64,000 nucleotides of DNA, from the IMG/VR virus record IMGVR_UViG_3300042938_002732, positions 1 through 64,000 of that record; one strand, 5' to 3'. The DNA comes from a virus. Below are positions 38,601 to 47,270 of the stretch, piece by piece (the first letter of the stretch is position 1; every line of letters begins with the position of its first letter). Made by a program: the position numbers and the translations under genes. A model generated the notes under the pieces. The model saw only the letters and a program-made list of their open reading frames with translations. It had not been told where the DNA came from and ran no database searches.

Positions 38601-41600
38601 ATGGCTTCCAACGAGTATATTTACGCGAACCTCAGCACGCGCGAAGCGACGGGATCGACGGGTTCCCCGCTGACTTTTTCTTGGGTGGCGGGGCAGAGCG
38701 TGTCCTACGCGCTGCGGTTTTTGCAGCGGGATAGTGCGGGAGCGCTTGGTGAGACGGGGCTCGATATCCTGAGTCTGCGCGCAGCGATCGGGCGCGAGGG
38801 GGCTTGGCCCGAGAGCGGGTGGTATAAAATAAAGGTGGGTTTTGCGCCTTCCGACTCCGCGAATACCACGGAGAGAATTGATTTTAATGCCGGGGCGCTC
38901 GATGTGGAGGAGGCTCTCAATGCGCTCACGGGCAAGCCTGCCGAATTCCGCTGCGATGAGGGGGCGAATACCGTCTTGATCCGCCGCGTAGATGGTGGGG
39001 AAGTGACGCTCTCTGTGGTGGGCGATGGGCTGAGGCCGACTTCTTTTGGTAAAATACTTGGCGGCAGGAGATTCCCAGAGCGAAAGGCGCGGCTGTCGCT
39101 GGGTGGTGGCAGTGGATTGACCTTCGTCAGTAGGTTGGAGGGCGAGGCGGGTAATGGGATTTCCGTGCAATATGTGGCTCCGAGCACGCTGAATGCCGCA
39201 ATGTCGGTGACTGTTGCTGGCAACAAGATCACGGTGGGCCTGTCGCGGGCATCGGGGGAGCTTACGGCGACGGCGGCGACAATCAAGGCAGCGGTGGAGG
39301 CCAGTGTGGAGGCGAGTGCCTTGGTGGGGGTGGTGATCCTCGATACGGGGCTCAGTGTTGCGGCGGCGCAGGCCGAGGCATTTCTCTCGGGGGGCATGAA
39401 CCCGAGTGGCTACGAATACTCACTACAGCTGGCTCAGGCACCTGTGGTCTTTACGGACTGGGCAACGCGCAATCTACCGGCCGCGCCGGTCGTAACAAGA
39501 ATTCAAACTGGAGGCCGGGTAGACGCCGGTTTTGTCACTACAATCTGGAATACAATTCAGGCCCTCTCCGTGCCGACAGATTTTCGCGGGGCGTATCAAT
39601 TCAAGCGCGGGCTGAAGCGCTCCTCGCTGGTGAGTAAGGATGATGGCACGGTGGCGATCGCGCGGATTCTCAACGCTCTGCTGGCTGAGGAGGGCGGCAC
39701 TGTGGTGGTGACAAACCCGAACAACAATGTGGCGCATATCGAGTTTGGCGGCACTTTTGCGGGCTACGACATTGCGAATCTGGAAATTGCGGTCTACTCC
39801 ACGCCTCCCCCGGACTATGTTTTCAGTCTCGACTTGGGGAGCGCGGATTTGGCGGAAATGCTGCAGGACAAGGAAAGTGTCACGCTGCCCTTTGAGGTGG
39901 AAGCCACGGTGTGGGAGGATGTGAGCGACCCGACTCTGGGCACGAAGGTCATCAAGCTTTGGAAGACCACGGCGGCGATCAAGCGTAATGTGCTCTGGGA
40001 TGCGCTGGCAGTGCGCCCGCCGATTGATTGGCTGCGCAGGCCCATGCCTGTGGACTATGTGCCGTTCGCGGGCACGCAATTTCTTGTCGGCCAGCAGGCG
40101 GCTTACACGACAGTGATTGGCAACGGGAGCACAAAAGTTTTCTCGGTGGCTCACGGTTTGGGCGGCGGGCTGGAGCAGGTGGGGCAGAGCGTGATTTACA
40201 GGGACGAGGGGGTGGTCTCGGTGGATGTGAGGGAGAACAAGGCCTCGGGTCGCCAACTGCGGGATGATGAGTATGTGCTACGATTTGTCTCGGCGGGCAG
40301 TGTTTCTCTGGAGTTTGACGAGCCGCCCGATGAGGATGGCTTGGTGGTGGTCGTGCTCGGCTACGGGCAGGAAAGCGCCTTTACGAGCCACACGCACCCC
40401 ATCGACCAGATCAAGACAATCGGCTTTGACGGGGCTACTGGCGAGTCGCTGCGCGTGATTTTGGAGGACTTCCAGCGCCGTATAGCGCGCTTGGAACTAT
40501 TGATTCCACGAGGCAGCATAAGCCTCGGGAGTGGGTTGGAGAAGAAAAAGACGCAGATTCCGGCGATCGGCGAGATACTGCCGGATATAGCGATGGAAGG
40601 CGGTGAGGGCGAGCCGCTCTCGCTGGCGAGCCAGATCATCGCGCCCGCGCTCAAAGGCGATGCGCCGAGGGTCGTGGCTGGCACGGAGCTGGAAGACCAG
40701 AAGAAACTTTTCGATGCCGAGTTGCTGCGGGTCAAGGCCGAGGCGGCAGCAGAGCTCAAGGCCGCGCAGGAGGCCGCCAACAAGGCGGCTGAGGAGGTGA
40801 AAGTGAAGGTGGATCAAGAGGCTGCGCAAAAGAAAACCAGCATGATCTCTCGCGTTTCGATCGCCGAATTTGCCACGCGCCTCACGGCGACTGGCACGGC
40901 ATCGCTCGTCGCATTGCCCAATCTTTATCCCTCTATGCGCAACGGCAAATACGCCTGGTTGCTTCCTGCTATTCATGATGCGGTCGCGCAGGATGTGTCG
41001 GCACTGCCGACGGCTGCAGCGGGAAATGTGTATCGCAATGCGGGGTCGCTGCCACTCGTGCTGCCTGGCGGTGGCGGGCGCAAGGGGCAGAGTGTGCCTG
41101 CGGGCGGATTTTTCGGTGGCGACGGGCGCGCTCTCTATGCGCTGCGGCGGGCAGGCACGACCACGAGCTACCACCCGATCGAGATGGAGCGCGAGCTCAT
41201 TCGCTTGGTGGTGCGCGAGGGTCAGTTCCCGCTGGCCTCCGAGTTGAGCCTCGCGTGGCAACTAAATCTTTCCTTCCTGACTGAGACGCTGGTCGCGGGG
41301 GCGGGGTATCTCATGCCGGTAGAGGTGGCTCCCCTCCCCTCGGCCAGCACACCCGCTACCACGGGCGCAAATGTGGGTGCTGTCGGACAGGCCGTGCTCC
41401 TGGCCTCGCCGCGCATCGGATTTTCCAGAGGCGTCTCGGAGACGCGGCAATTCTCGCTCAAGCTCGCTCGCAAGCTCAACGAAAGCGGGCAGCCTGTCGG
41501 CACAAGTCAATTCACCGATTACGTCGAGTCGATCGGGCTGGAATTCCCCCAAGGGGACTTCCTGCTCACTGTGCGCTTGGTGCAATGGGATGTGGATGAC

Positions 41601-41675
41601 AGCACACCTGTGCCGACTGGCCAGGTTGGCGTCTTGATGCCTGCCACTCAGATGACAGTGGAGCAAACGATATGA
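38601..41675 (+). CDS. Large tail fibre/tip protein
   Basis: The 1024-residue product has an N-terminal beta region, a central part with TKVFSVAHGLGGGLEQVG and SHTHPIDQIKTIGFDG (HTHP-type fibre motif), a charged coiled coil (LLRVKAEAAAELKAAQEAA, near residue 700) and a C-terminal receptor-binding-like domain beginning SMRNGKYAWLLPAIHDA. That last domain is duplicated in the next gene. IAEFA inside it matches the LxEF-A pattern but stands alone and without the leader context. A trimeric fibre or central tip is inferred. Confidence 0.7.
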   Translation: MASNEYIYANLSTREATGSTGSPLTFSWVAGQSVSYALRFLQRDSAGALGETGLDILSLRAAIGREGAWPESGWYKIKVGFAPSDSANTTERIDFNAGALDVEEALNALTGKPAEFRCDEGANTVLIRRVDGGEVTLSVVGDGLRPTSFGKILGGRRFPERKARLSLGGGSGLTFVSRLEGEAGNGISVQYVAPSTLNAAMSVTVAGNKITVGLSRASGELTATAATIKAAVEASVEASALVGVVILDTGLSVAAAQAEAFLSGGMNPSGYEYSLQLAQAPVVFTDWATRNLPAAPVVTRIQTGGRVDAGFVTTIWNTIQALSVPTDFRGAYQFKRGLKRSSLVSKDDGTVAIARILNALLAEEGGTVVVTNPNNNVAHIEFGGTFAGYDIANLEIAVYSTPPPDYVFSLDLGSADLAEMLQDKESVTLPFEVEATVWEDVSDPTLGTKVIKLWKTTAAIKRNVLWDALAVRPPIDWLRRPMPVDYVPFAGTQFLVGQQAAYTTVIGNGSTKVFSVAHGLGGGLEQVGQSVIYRDEGVVSVDVRENKASGRQLRDDEYVLRFVSAGSVSLEFDEPPDEDGLVVVVLGYGQESAFTSHTHPIDQIKTIGFDGATGESLRVILEDFQRRIARLELLIPRGSISLGSGLEKKKTQIPAIGEILPDIAMEGGEGEPLSLASQIIAPALKGDAPRVVAGTELEDQKKLFDAELLRVKAEAAAELKAAQEAANKAAEEVKVKVDQEAAQKKTSMISRVSIAEFATRLTATGTASLVALPNLYPSMRNGKYAWLLPAIHDAVAQDVSALPTAAAGNVYRNAGSLPLVLPGGGGRKGQSVPAGGFFGGDGRALYALRRAGTTTSYHPIEMERELIRLVVREGQFPLASELSLAWQLNLSFLTETLVAGAGYLMPVEVAPLPSASTPATTGANVGAVGQAVLLASPRIGFSRGVSETRQFSLKLARKLNESGQPVGTSQFTDYVESIGLEFPQGDFLLTVRLVQWDVDDSTPVPTGQVGVLMPATQMTVEQTI

Positions 41676-42745
41676 TTATAAGTTCCATGAAATCGATCGA
41701 GTCGGTGCCGGTTCCTGCCTTGGGGCTGCTGCCCGCGATTCACGATGCCGAGGCAGAGGAAGTGCCGCTGGTTGATGGGTTGCCAGTCCTGCCGCTGGCT
41801 GAAGCCTGCAAGGGCCGCATTTTTCGCAACCAGACGGCCAAGGCGATCACGCTCCCGCAGACGAGTAGGTGGCCGGCACGCAGCCTGGAGGCGGGCGGCG
41901 TCTTCGGGAGCGATGGGCGGCTCTTCTACAAGGTGCGCCAGAAGCTGGGAACGACGAGTTACTACCCTGAGACTTTTGAGCGCACGCTCTATACTTTTGC
42001 CTTCTCGCCGCAGAGTTTCTCGGTCGGATCGGAATTTGAGCTCTCGCGGCTTTTTTATTTCCGCCTGCTGGCTAATACCTCCTCTGCGGTGTGGAGCGTG
42101 ATCTTCGAGATCGGCGTGCGCGCTGCCCAGGTAACTCCTACGCTGGTGCTCACGATGCCGGGCACGCTCACCAGTGGCTCGGCGAATGTCGCGATCTCCG
42201 ATCCTCAGCTTGGGAGCCTTTTTTACCGCATGGTCGTGGCGGGTGATGGTATCTCCAGCGGCCTCGATGGCACGACCTATATCAAGAGCATAGACCTCGC
42301 CACCAGCACGCTTGTGCTGAGCCGGGCGGCCACGCAGAGCGGGGTAGAGGCACTCACCTTTACGGCTCCCCTGGGGCCAAACTTGGGTGATTTCCTTTGG
42401 CTGCCGCCTCTCATGGAGCAGGAGGTGCTCCTTACGGAGATGAAAACGGTAAATCCCATGGGCATCTGGATCAAGAACTGGGGCGACAAAAATGTGCTGG
42501 GGCCGGATGGCACCACCGCGCCCGACCAGTATCGCAATGATCTCGGCTACCAAGGCTATGCCAAGGCCTTTGACAAGGCGACTCCCGTGCCACTCGACTC
42601 CCTCCCAACCGACGGTGACTTCCTGCTGCGCGCGCGCATAGGCCAGTTTGACACCGAAAACAGCGTAGCCGACCCGAAGGGCTACGCCGCCTACATGGTG
42701 CGCGCGATCGATGATGAAGAGGATCCGGCAGCCTCGATGACTTAG
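41672..42745 (+). CDS. Tail fibre protein, paralogue of the preceding C-terminus
   Basis: The 357-residue product repeats the order of the C-terminal domain of gene 38601: LGLLPAIHDAEAEEVP, then GGVFGSDGRLFYKVRQKLG and TTSYYPETFERTL. It lacks the N-terminal anchoring part, so it may attach to its larger neighbour. Such partial duplications supply alternative receptor-binding domains. The start overlaps the previous stop by 4 bases. Confidence 0.65.
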   Translation: MIISSMKSIESVPVPALGLLPAIHDAEAEEVPLVDGLPVLPLAEACKGRIFRNQTAKAITLPQTSRWPARSLEAGGVFGSDGRLFYKVRQKLGTTSYYPETFERTLYTFAFSPQSFSVGSEFELSRLFYFRLLANTSSAVWSVIFEIGVRAAQVTPTLVLTMPGTLTSGSANVAISDPQLGSLFYRMVVAGDGISSGLDGTTYIKSIDLATSTLVLSRAATQSGVEALTFTAPLGPNLGDFLWLPPLMEQEVLLTEMKTVNPMGIWIKNWGDKNVLGPDGTTAPDQYRNDLGYQGYAKAFDKATPVPLDSLPTDGDFLLRARIGQFDTENSVADPKGYAAYMVRAIDDEEDPAASMT

Positions 42746-42746
42746 A

Positions 42747-42752
42747 GTTGAC
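42747..42752 (+). promoter_or_regulatory. GTTGAC start-associated box (gene 42768)
   Basis: The box ends 15 nt before ATG 42768. Confidence 0.55.
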
Positions 42753-42767
42753 TATTTGATCGAGCGT

Positions 42768-43574
42768 ATGGCTGTTCCAGTAATCAGTAAGACGGCGGGG
42801 GTGTTGGCTTACGCGGTGGGGCGGGATTTTGTGTTCCAGCTCGCAGCGGAAAATGACCCTGTGGCATGGCGGATCGGGGAAGCGCAGCAATTGCCTCCTG
42901 GGGTGTTTTTTTCGCCGGTGTCAGGCACGCTCTCGGGCGCTGGCACTTCTCCTGGCGTATGGGGACTGACTTTTGTGGCGAGCAATGCGGATGGGGACTC
43001 CTCGCCGGAGACTTTCACGGTGGGGGTCTACGATGTGGGTGGGCAAACGGAATACTCGAAACGGGTGCTGATCAATTTGAAGACGCTGGCGGTGACATGC
43101 GATGACCCGGCGGCGGTGGACTCGGAGAGTGCGCTGGGGGCTGCGGCGGGCCAGGTGCGCTATGGGGATGAGGTGGTTTTCCAGATGGTGTTTACCGATG
43201 GGACGATCGCGGCGGGCACGGGCGCGAGTGCGATCTACTCGGAAATCTCGCCAAATATTCGGATGGCGCGGTTTTCGATGAAGGGGAATGAGACGGAGCC
43301 GACATTTTTTGTGACCCCGCCGCCTGCTTTCAAGCGCAGCGCGGAATATGAGGCAGGTGAATATCGCACGACATATTATGTTTTCGCCCATATCGCGGGA
43401 TCGGCATTGCAGTCGTATCTTGGAGATTTTGAAAATGATGCGGGGACGCAGGCGAATGTGATTTGCGAGTTTGAGATCGAGTTTGACCGCCCGGCGGGGG
43501 CGAGCGGCCCGCTGATAACCCGCGTGACAACCCAACCTTTCCTGCTTCGCGTGAGCAGGGATTTGATCTCGTAG
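42768..43574 (+). CDS. Ig-like fibre/adhesin adaptor protein
   Basis: The 268-residue product opens with an Ig-type putative domain (LPPGVFFSPVSGTLSGAG...PGVWGLTFVASNADGDS) and continues as beta sandwich-like sequence, ending ITRVTTQPFLLRVSRDLIS. The same end sequence recurs as a 20-codon fragment at 47205-47267. It lies directly before the first RCC1/Ig adhesin. It may link the adhesin to the tail. Confidence 0.6.
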   Translation: MAVPVISKTAGVLAYAVGRDFVFQLAAENDPVAWRIGEAQQLPPGVFFSPVSGTLSGAGTSPGVWGLTFVASNADGDSSPETFTVGVYDVGGQTEYSKRVLINLKTLAVTCDDPAAVDSESALGAAAGQVRYGDEVVFQMVFTDGTIAAGTGASAIYSEISPNIRMARFSMKGNETEPTFFVTPPPAFKRSAEYEAGEYRTTYYVFAHIAGSALQSYLGDFENDAGTQANVICEFEIEFDRPAGASGPLITRVTTQPFLLRVSRDLIS

Positions 43575-43575
43575 C

Positions 43576-46500
43576 ATGGGCGTCATCACATCCGGGCAAA
43601 CGCTGACTGGCAAAGTCGGCGTGGCGTTTTCTCAAACGCCTGCCTACACCGGAACGTTCTCCGCAAGCAATCCATGGGTATTGCAAACCAGTTTACCGCT
43701 TGGGCTGACGTTGAATTCATTGAGTGGGCTGATTTCCGGAACGCCGACGCAAAAAGGCAACTTTACTTCAGCGTTGCTGAGTTACATAGAAAACACTGAC
43801 ATCGCTTGCGGAACAGATGTAGGATTTAGGCTTTTTGGCGATAGGGTGCTGGGAGTGATTTACCGATCCAGCAATCTCCCAGAGGCGAATATCCCTAGCA
43901 CATTGCAAAGTGGCGTCACAGCTATTTCGGGGACGCATTATCATTTCCTTGCGTTAAAGAGTGATGGCACGGTTGTTTCTTGGGGGAGAGGCAATGCGGT
44001 GGTGCCGCCATTATCTAATGTTGTAGCCGTTTCAGCGGGGTATTACCAATCGATTGCGTTAAAGGCAGACGGCACTGTGATCGGATGGGGCGAGACATTT
44101 GGCACTTATGTCCCTCCTGCTGTTCCTGATGGCCTTGCAGGGGTAATTGCAATTTCGGCAGGGAGTCATAATCTTGCGCTCAAAAGCGATGGAACAGTTG
44201 TTGGGTGGGGGTATAGTGGAAGCTTTGCGGAGAATGTCCCAGCGGGATTGAGCGATGTAATAAAAATATCAGCAGGCGCGGTTCATTCGTTGGCGTTAAA
44301 AAGCAATGGTGAAGTTGTTGCATGGGGGGGGAATTCTTACGGGCAAAGTTCCGTTCCTGCTGATGCGAAGTCGGGGGTAATTGCGATTGCGGCGGGAGCT
44401 AGGCATTCTCTTGCATTAAAAAACAATGGGCAGGTGATTAGTTGGGGGGAGCAAATCCCCAACTCTGGCGTTCCGTCGGCCTTTAGTGGATCTCCGCCTA
44501 CTCTTCCGGCGATAAAAATTGCGGCAGGCGGGTTTTCGATGGCTATTTCAGTGAATGGCACAAATCAGTTTGCGAATCCCGTATACCACTGGGGGATGTC
44601 CGCAAACACCAGCGGGAGCTCATTTCAAAATTCGCAAGAGACGGCCGCTACGACTATCGCCTTCTCGATCGCGGATGGCGTGCCAATCATTACAGCGGGG
44701 CAGACTGCATCCGGAACCGTTGGCACGGCGTTTACCAAGACATTTTCGCTCACCGACAGCGCGAACCGCCCTGTGACGAGCTGGAGTGCGACAGGGCTGC
44801 CAAGCTGGGCAACGCTGAATACGACCACGGGAGCGATCACGGGCACGCCGCAGGATAGCGGGAGTGCGACGATCACGCTGACGGCGACAGGGCCTGGGGG
44901 CTCGGATACGCAGACGGCGACAATTTCGATCGCGGTGGGGCCGCCGATTATTACGGCTGGGCAGAGCTTTACGGGCAAGGTTGGCGTGGCGTTTTCCCAA
45001 ACTCCTGCTCTTGATGACGCGCTGGATCGGCCCGCGACCTCTTGGGGCGTGACGGGGCTGCCAGCAGGGCTGGCGCTCAATACGACCACGGGCGCGATCA
45101 CGGGCGCGCCGACGGCCAAGGGATCATTTACAGCGAGCTTCACGGCCACGGGCGGCGGGGGCACGGGCACCGCAACAAGTGTGAGCTTCACAATCGCCGA
45201 GGGCGTGCCGATTATCACGGCGGGGCAGACTGCTTCCGGAACCGTTGGCACGGCGTTCAGCAAGACATTTTCGCTCACCGACAGCGCGAACCGCCCTGTG
45301 ACGAGCTGGAGTGCGACGGGGTTGCCGAGTTGGGCAACGCTGAATACCTCGACAGGTGCGATCACGGGGGCGCCCCAGGATAGCGGGAGTGCGACGATCT
45401 CGCTCACGGCCACAGGTCCTGGGGGCTCGGATACGGAGACGGCGACAATTTCGATCGCGGTGGGGCCGCCGATTATTACGGCTGGGCAGAGCTTTACGGG
45501 CAAGGTGGGTGTGGCGTTTTCCCAAACTCCTGCTCTTGAAGATGCCTTGGATCGGCCTGCGACTTCTTGGGCGCGGACGAGTGGCGCGCTCCCTACAGGG
45601 CTGGCGCTGAATACCAGCACAGGAGCGATTACCGGAACGCCGACAGCCAAGGGCTCGTTCACGGCTACCTTCACGGCCACGGGCGGCGGCGGCACAAGTG
45701 CGGCGACGAGCTTGAGTTTCACGATTGCGGAGGGTGTGCCGTTGATTGTCTCCGGGCAGGGGTTTTCTGCTTTTCTGAATAGTTATTTCAAGCGGGATGT
45801 GGCGCTGGAAAATGAAGCGAATCGCTCGGTGACGGGGTGGAGTGTCTCGGGAGCGGTGTGGGCGCAAGTCTCGGCGTCAGGGGAGATTTTTGGAACGCCA
45901 GTGGATAGTGGGGACTTCACGCTGGTGGTGACGGCAACAGGTCCGGGCGGCACGGATACAGAAGAGGTATCTGTCTTGGTGCGGGCAGGAGGCAAGGTGG
46001 TCTTCCAAGTGCCGAAGTTTGATAGCCCGCCGGTGCCTACGAATGATATCTTGGTGCGTGGTGGGGAGTATATTTATGGCCGGTGGACGGGAAAGGGAGC
46101 GATCCCCCCTGGTATAAATTGGGTGGGCATGGAAGAGGGTCTTCGTTTCTGGGGCACGCCGACGCGCACGGGGCAGTGGGAAGCGGAGTTCGAGGGGCCG
46201 TATCCAGCAAATTTCGAGAGTGATCTGACGCAGGGGGGCTCGGGTGTGCCGCCGCTGCGCCTGGATGCGGGGGATGTGCCGGAGGAGATCGTAGTGTCGA
46301 AATTCACATTGCAGTTTGAGGCGGTGGAGCAGACGGGATATACCTACGGGCAGGTATTGAAGGAGCTTTTCTCGAACCCGAGCGGCACGCAGACGGCGCG
46401 GCGATTGTCTTGGAGTGGGTCGCGGTGCATTGGCGCGCGGGGGTTGAGTCCGGTGGTGCTGGAGAGCGGTGTGGCGGCGGCGGTGGATTTGAGTGTAGCG

Positions 46501-46761
46501 ACAAGCGGCAAGCCGAAGGCGGGGCTATGGCTGTATGCGGCGCCTGCAAACGCGGCGGTTCCCGAGGGAGCGACAGCGCGAGGGATCCAGAATGGGGACT
46601 TGAACGAGAATGATTATTCGGCGGCGGATTGGGTATTTTCGGAGGCGGTGGTGATCGATCGCTCTTATGGCGGGTGCTTGCTGACGGCGGGCGTGGGAGG
46701 CAGGAGCCTTTTGGATGGCGTGAAGCGGGCAGTGGCGGTGAATGGAGTGATCTCGATCTGA
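43576..46761 (+). CDS. Adhesin with RCC1-type propeller and putative-Ig repeats
   Basis: The 1061-residue product starts with an Ig-like unit (GVITSGQTLTGKVGVAF). Around residues 110-320 there are six RCC1-like units with the pattern HSLALKSDGTVVGWG. From about 370 to 800 there are repeated putative-Ig (He_PIG) domains with the signature GTPxxxGSxxxTxTATGPGGSD. A unique beta-rich C-terminus completes it. Such proteins usually act as host-surface binding fibres. The gene starts 1 base after the previous stop. Confidence 0.8.
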   Translation: MGVITSGQTLTGKVGVAFSQTPAYTGTFSASNPWVLQTSLPLGLTLNSLSGLISGTPTQKGNFTSALLSYIENTDIACGTDVGFRLFGDRVLGVIYRSSNLPEANIPSTLQSGVTAISGTHYHFLALKSDGTVVSWGRGNAVVPPLSNVVAVSAGYYQSIALKADGTVIGWGETFGTYVPPAVPDGLAGVIAISAGSHNLALKSDGTVVGWGYSGSFAENVPAGLSDVIKISAGAVHSLALKSNGEVVAWGGNSYGQSSVPADAKSGVIAIAAGARHSLALKNNGQVISWGEQIPNSGVPSAFSGSPPTLPAIKIAAGGFSMAISVNGTNQFANPVYHWGMSANTSGSSFQNSQETAATTIAFSIADGVPIITAGQTASGTVGTAFTKTFSLTDSANRPVTSWSATGLPSWATLNTTTGAITGTPQDSGSATITLTATGPGGSDTQTATISIAVGPPIITAGQSFTGKVGVAFSQTPALDDALDRPATSWGVTGLPAGLALNTTTGAITGAPTAKGSFTASFTATGGGGTGTATSVSFTIAEGVPIITAGQTASGTVGTAFSKTFSLTDSANRPVTSWSATGLPSWATLNTSTGAITGAPQDSGSATISLTATGPGGSDTETATISIAVGPPIITAGQSFTGKVGVAFSQTPALEDALDRPATSWARTSGALPTGLALNTSTGAITGTPTAKGSFTATFTATGGGGTSAATSLSFTIAEGVPLIVSGQGFSAFLNSYFKRDVALENEANRSVTGWSVSGAVWAQVSASGEIFGTPVDSGDFTLVVTATGPGGTDTEEVSVLVRAGGKVVFQVPKFDSPPVPTNDILVRGGEYIYGRWTGKGAIPPGINWVGMEEGLRFWGTPTRTGQWEAEFEGPYPANFESDLTQGGSGVPPLRLDAGDVPEEIVVSKFTLQFEAVEQTGYTYGQVLKELFSNPSGTQTARRLSWSGSRCIGARGLSPVVLESGVAAAVDLSVATSGKPKAGLWLYAAPANAAVPEGATARGIQNGDLNENDYSAADWVFSEAVVIDRSYGGCLLTAGVGGRSLLDGVKRAVAVNGVISI

Positions 46762-46767
46762 GTTGAC
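46762..46767 (+). promoter_or_regulatory. GTTGAC start-associated box (gene 46786)
   Basis: The box ends 18 nt before ATG 46786. Confidence 0.55.
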
Positions 46768-46785
46768 CGCGAGGCGCGGCGGTAT

Positions 46786-47184
46786 ATGAGCGCATTCTCT
46801 GACTTTCTTGAAAACAAGGTGCTGGACCACCTCATGGGCCGCACGACTTACACGGCCCCTGCGACGATTTATTTCGCTCTCTTTACGGCGTCTCCCTCGG
46901 ACAGTGGGGGTGGCACGGAGGCGACCGGTGGGGCGTATGCGCGCGTGGCGGTGACAAATGATGCGACGAACTGGCCTGCGGCGAGTAATGGCATTAAGCG
47001 CAATGCGAGTGTGATCACCTTCCCGGAGGCAACTGGAAACTGGGGCACGATCACGGCGATAGGGATCTACGATGCGGCCTCGGCGGGAAATCTCCTATTC
47101 TGGACGACGATCACGGCCCGCACAGTGGTGCAGGGCGATATTCCTCGCTTCAACGCCCAAGGCATCTCGATCTCGCTGAACTAA
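46786..47184 (+). CDS. Small tail fibre-type protein
   Basis: The 132-residue product contains NKVLDHLMGRTTYTAPAT, YFALFTASPSDSGGG and GGAYARVAVTNDATNWP. This order is typical of a small phage tail-fibre family of about 130 residues. It lies between two large adhesins and may be a fibre accessory or chaperone-like cap. Function is not established by sequence alone. Confidence 0.7.
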   Translation: MSAFSDFLENKVLDHLMGRTTYTAPATIYFALFTASPSDSGGGTEATGGAYARVAVTNDATNWPAASNGIKRNASVITFPEATGNWGTITAIGIYDAASAGNLLFWTTITARTVVQGDIPRFNAQGISISLN

Positions 47185-47204
47185 CGCCGGGGAGCCGAAA
47201 AGGC

Positions 47205-47267
47205 ATGACAACCCGCGTGACAACCAAACCCTTCCTGCTTCGCGTGAGCAGGGATTTGATCGCTTAG
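47205..47267 (+). pseudogene. Duplicated 3' fragment of gene 42768
   Basis: The 20-codon ORF MTTRVTTKPFLLRVSRDLIA is nearly the same as the end of gene 42768 at protein and DNA level. It sits before the second adhesin just as the original sits before the first. It marks the left edge of the duplication that created gene 47271. Expression of the peptide is uncertain. Confidence 0.75.
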
Positions 47268-47270
47268 GAT

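Noticed and set aside
40846-40880. IAEFA in the large fibre gene as a prohead-protease site
   Set aside because: It is a single chance-level match in a 1024-residue tail protein, which is assembled outside the head.
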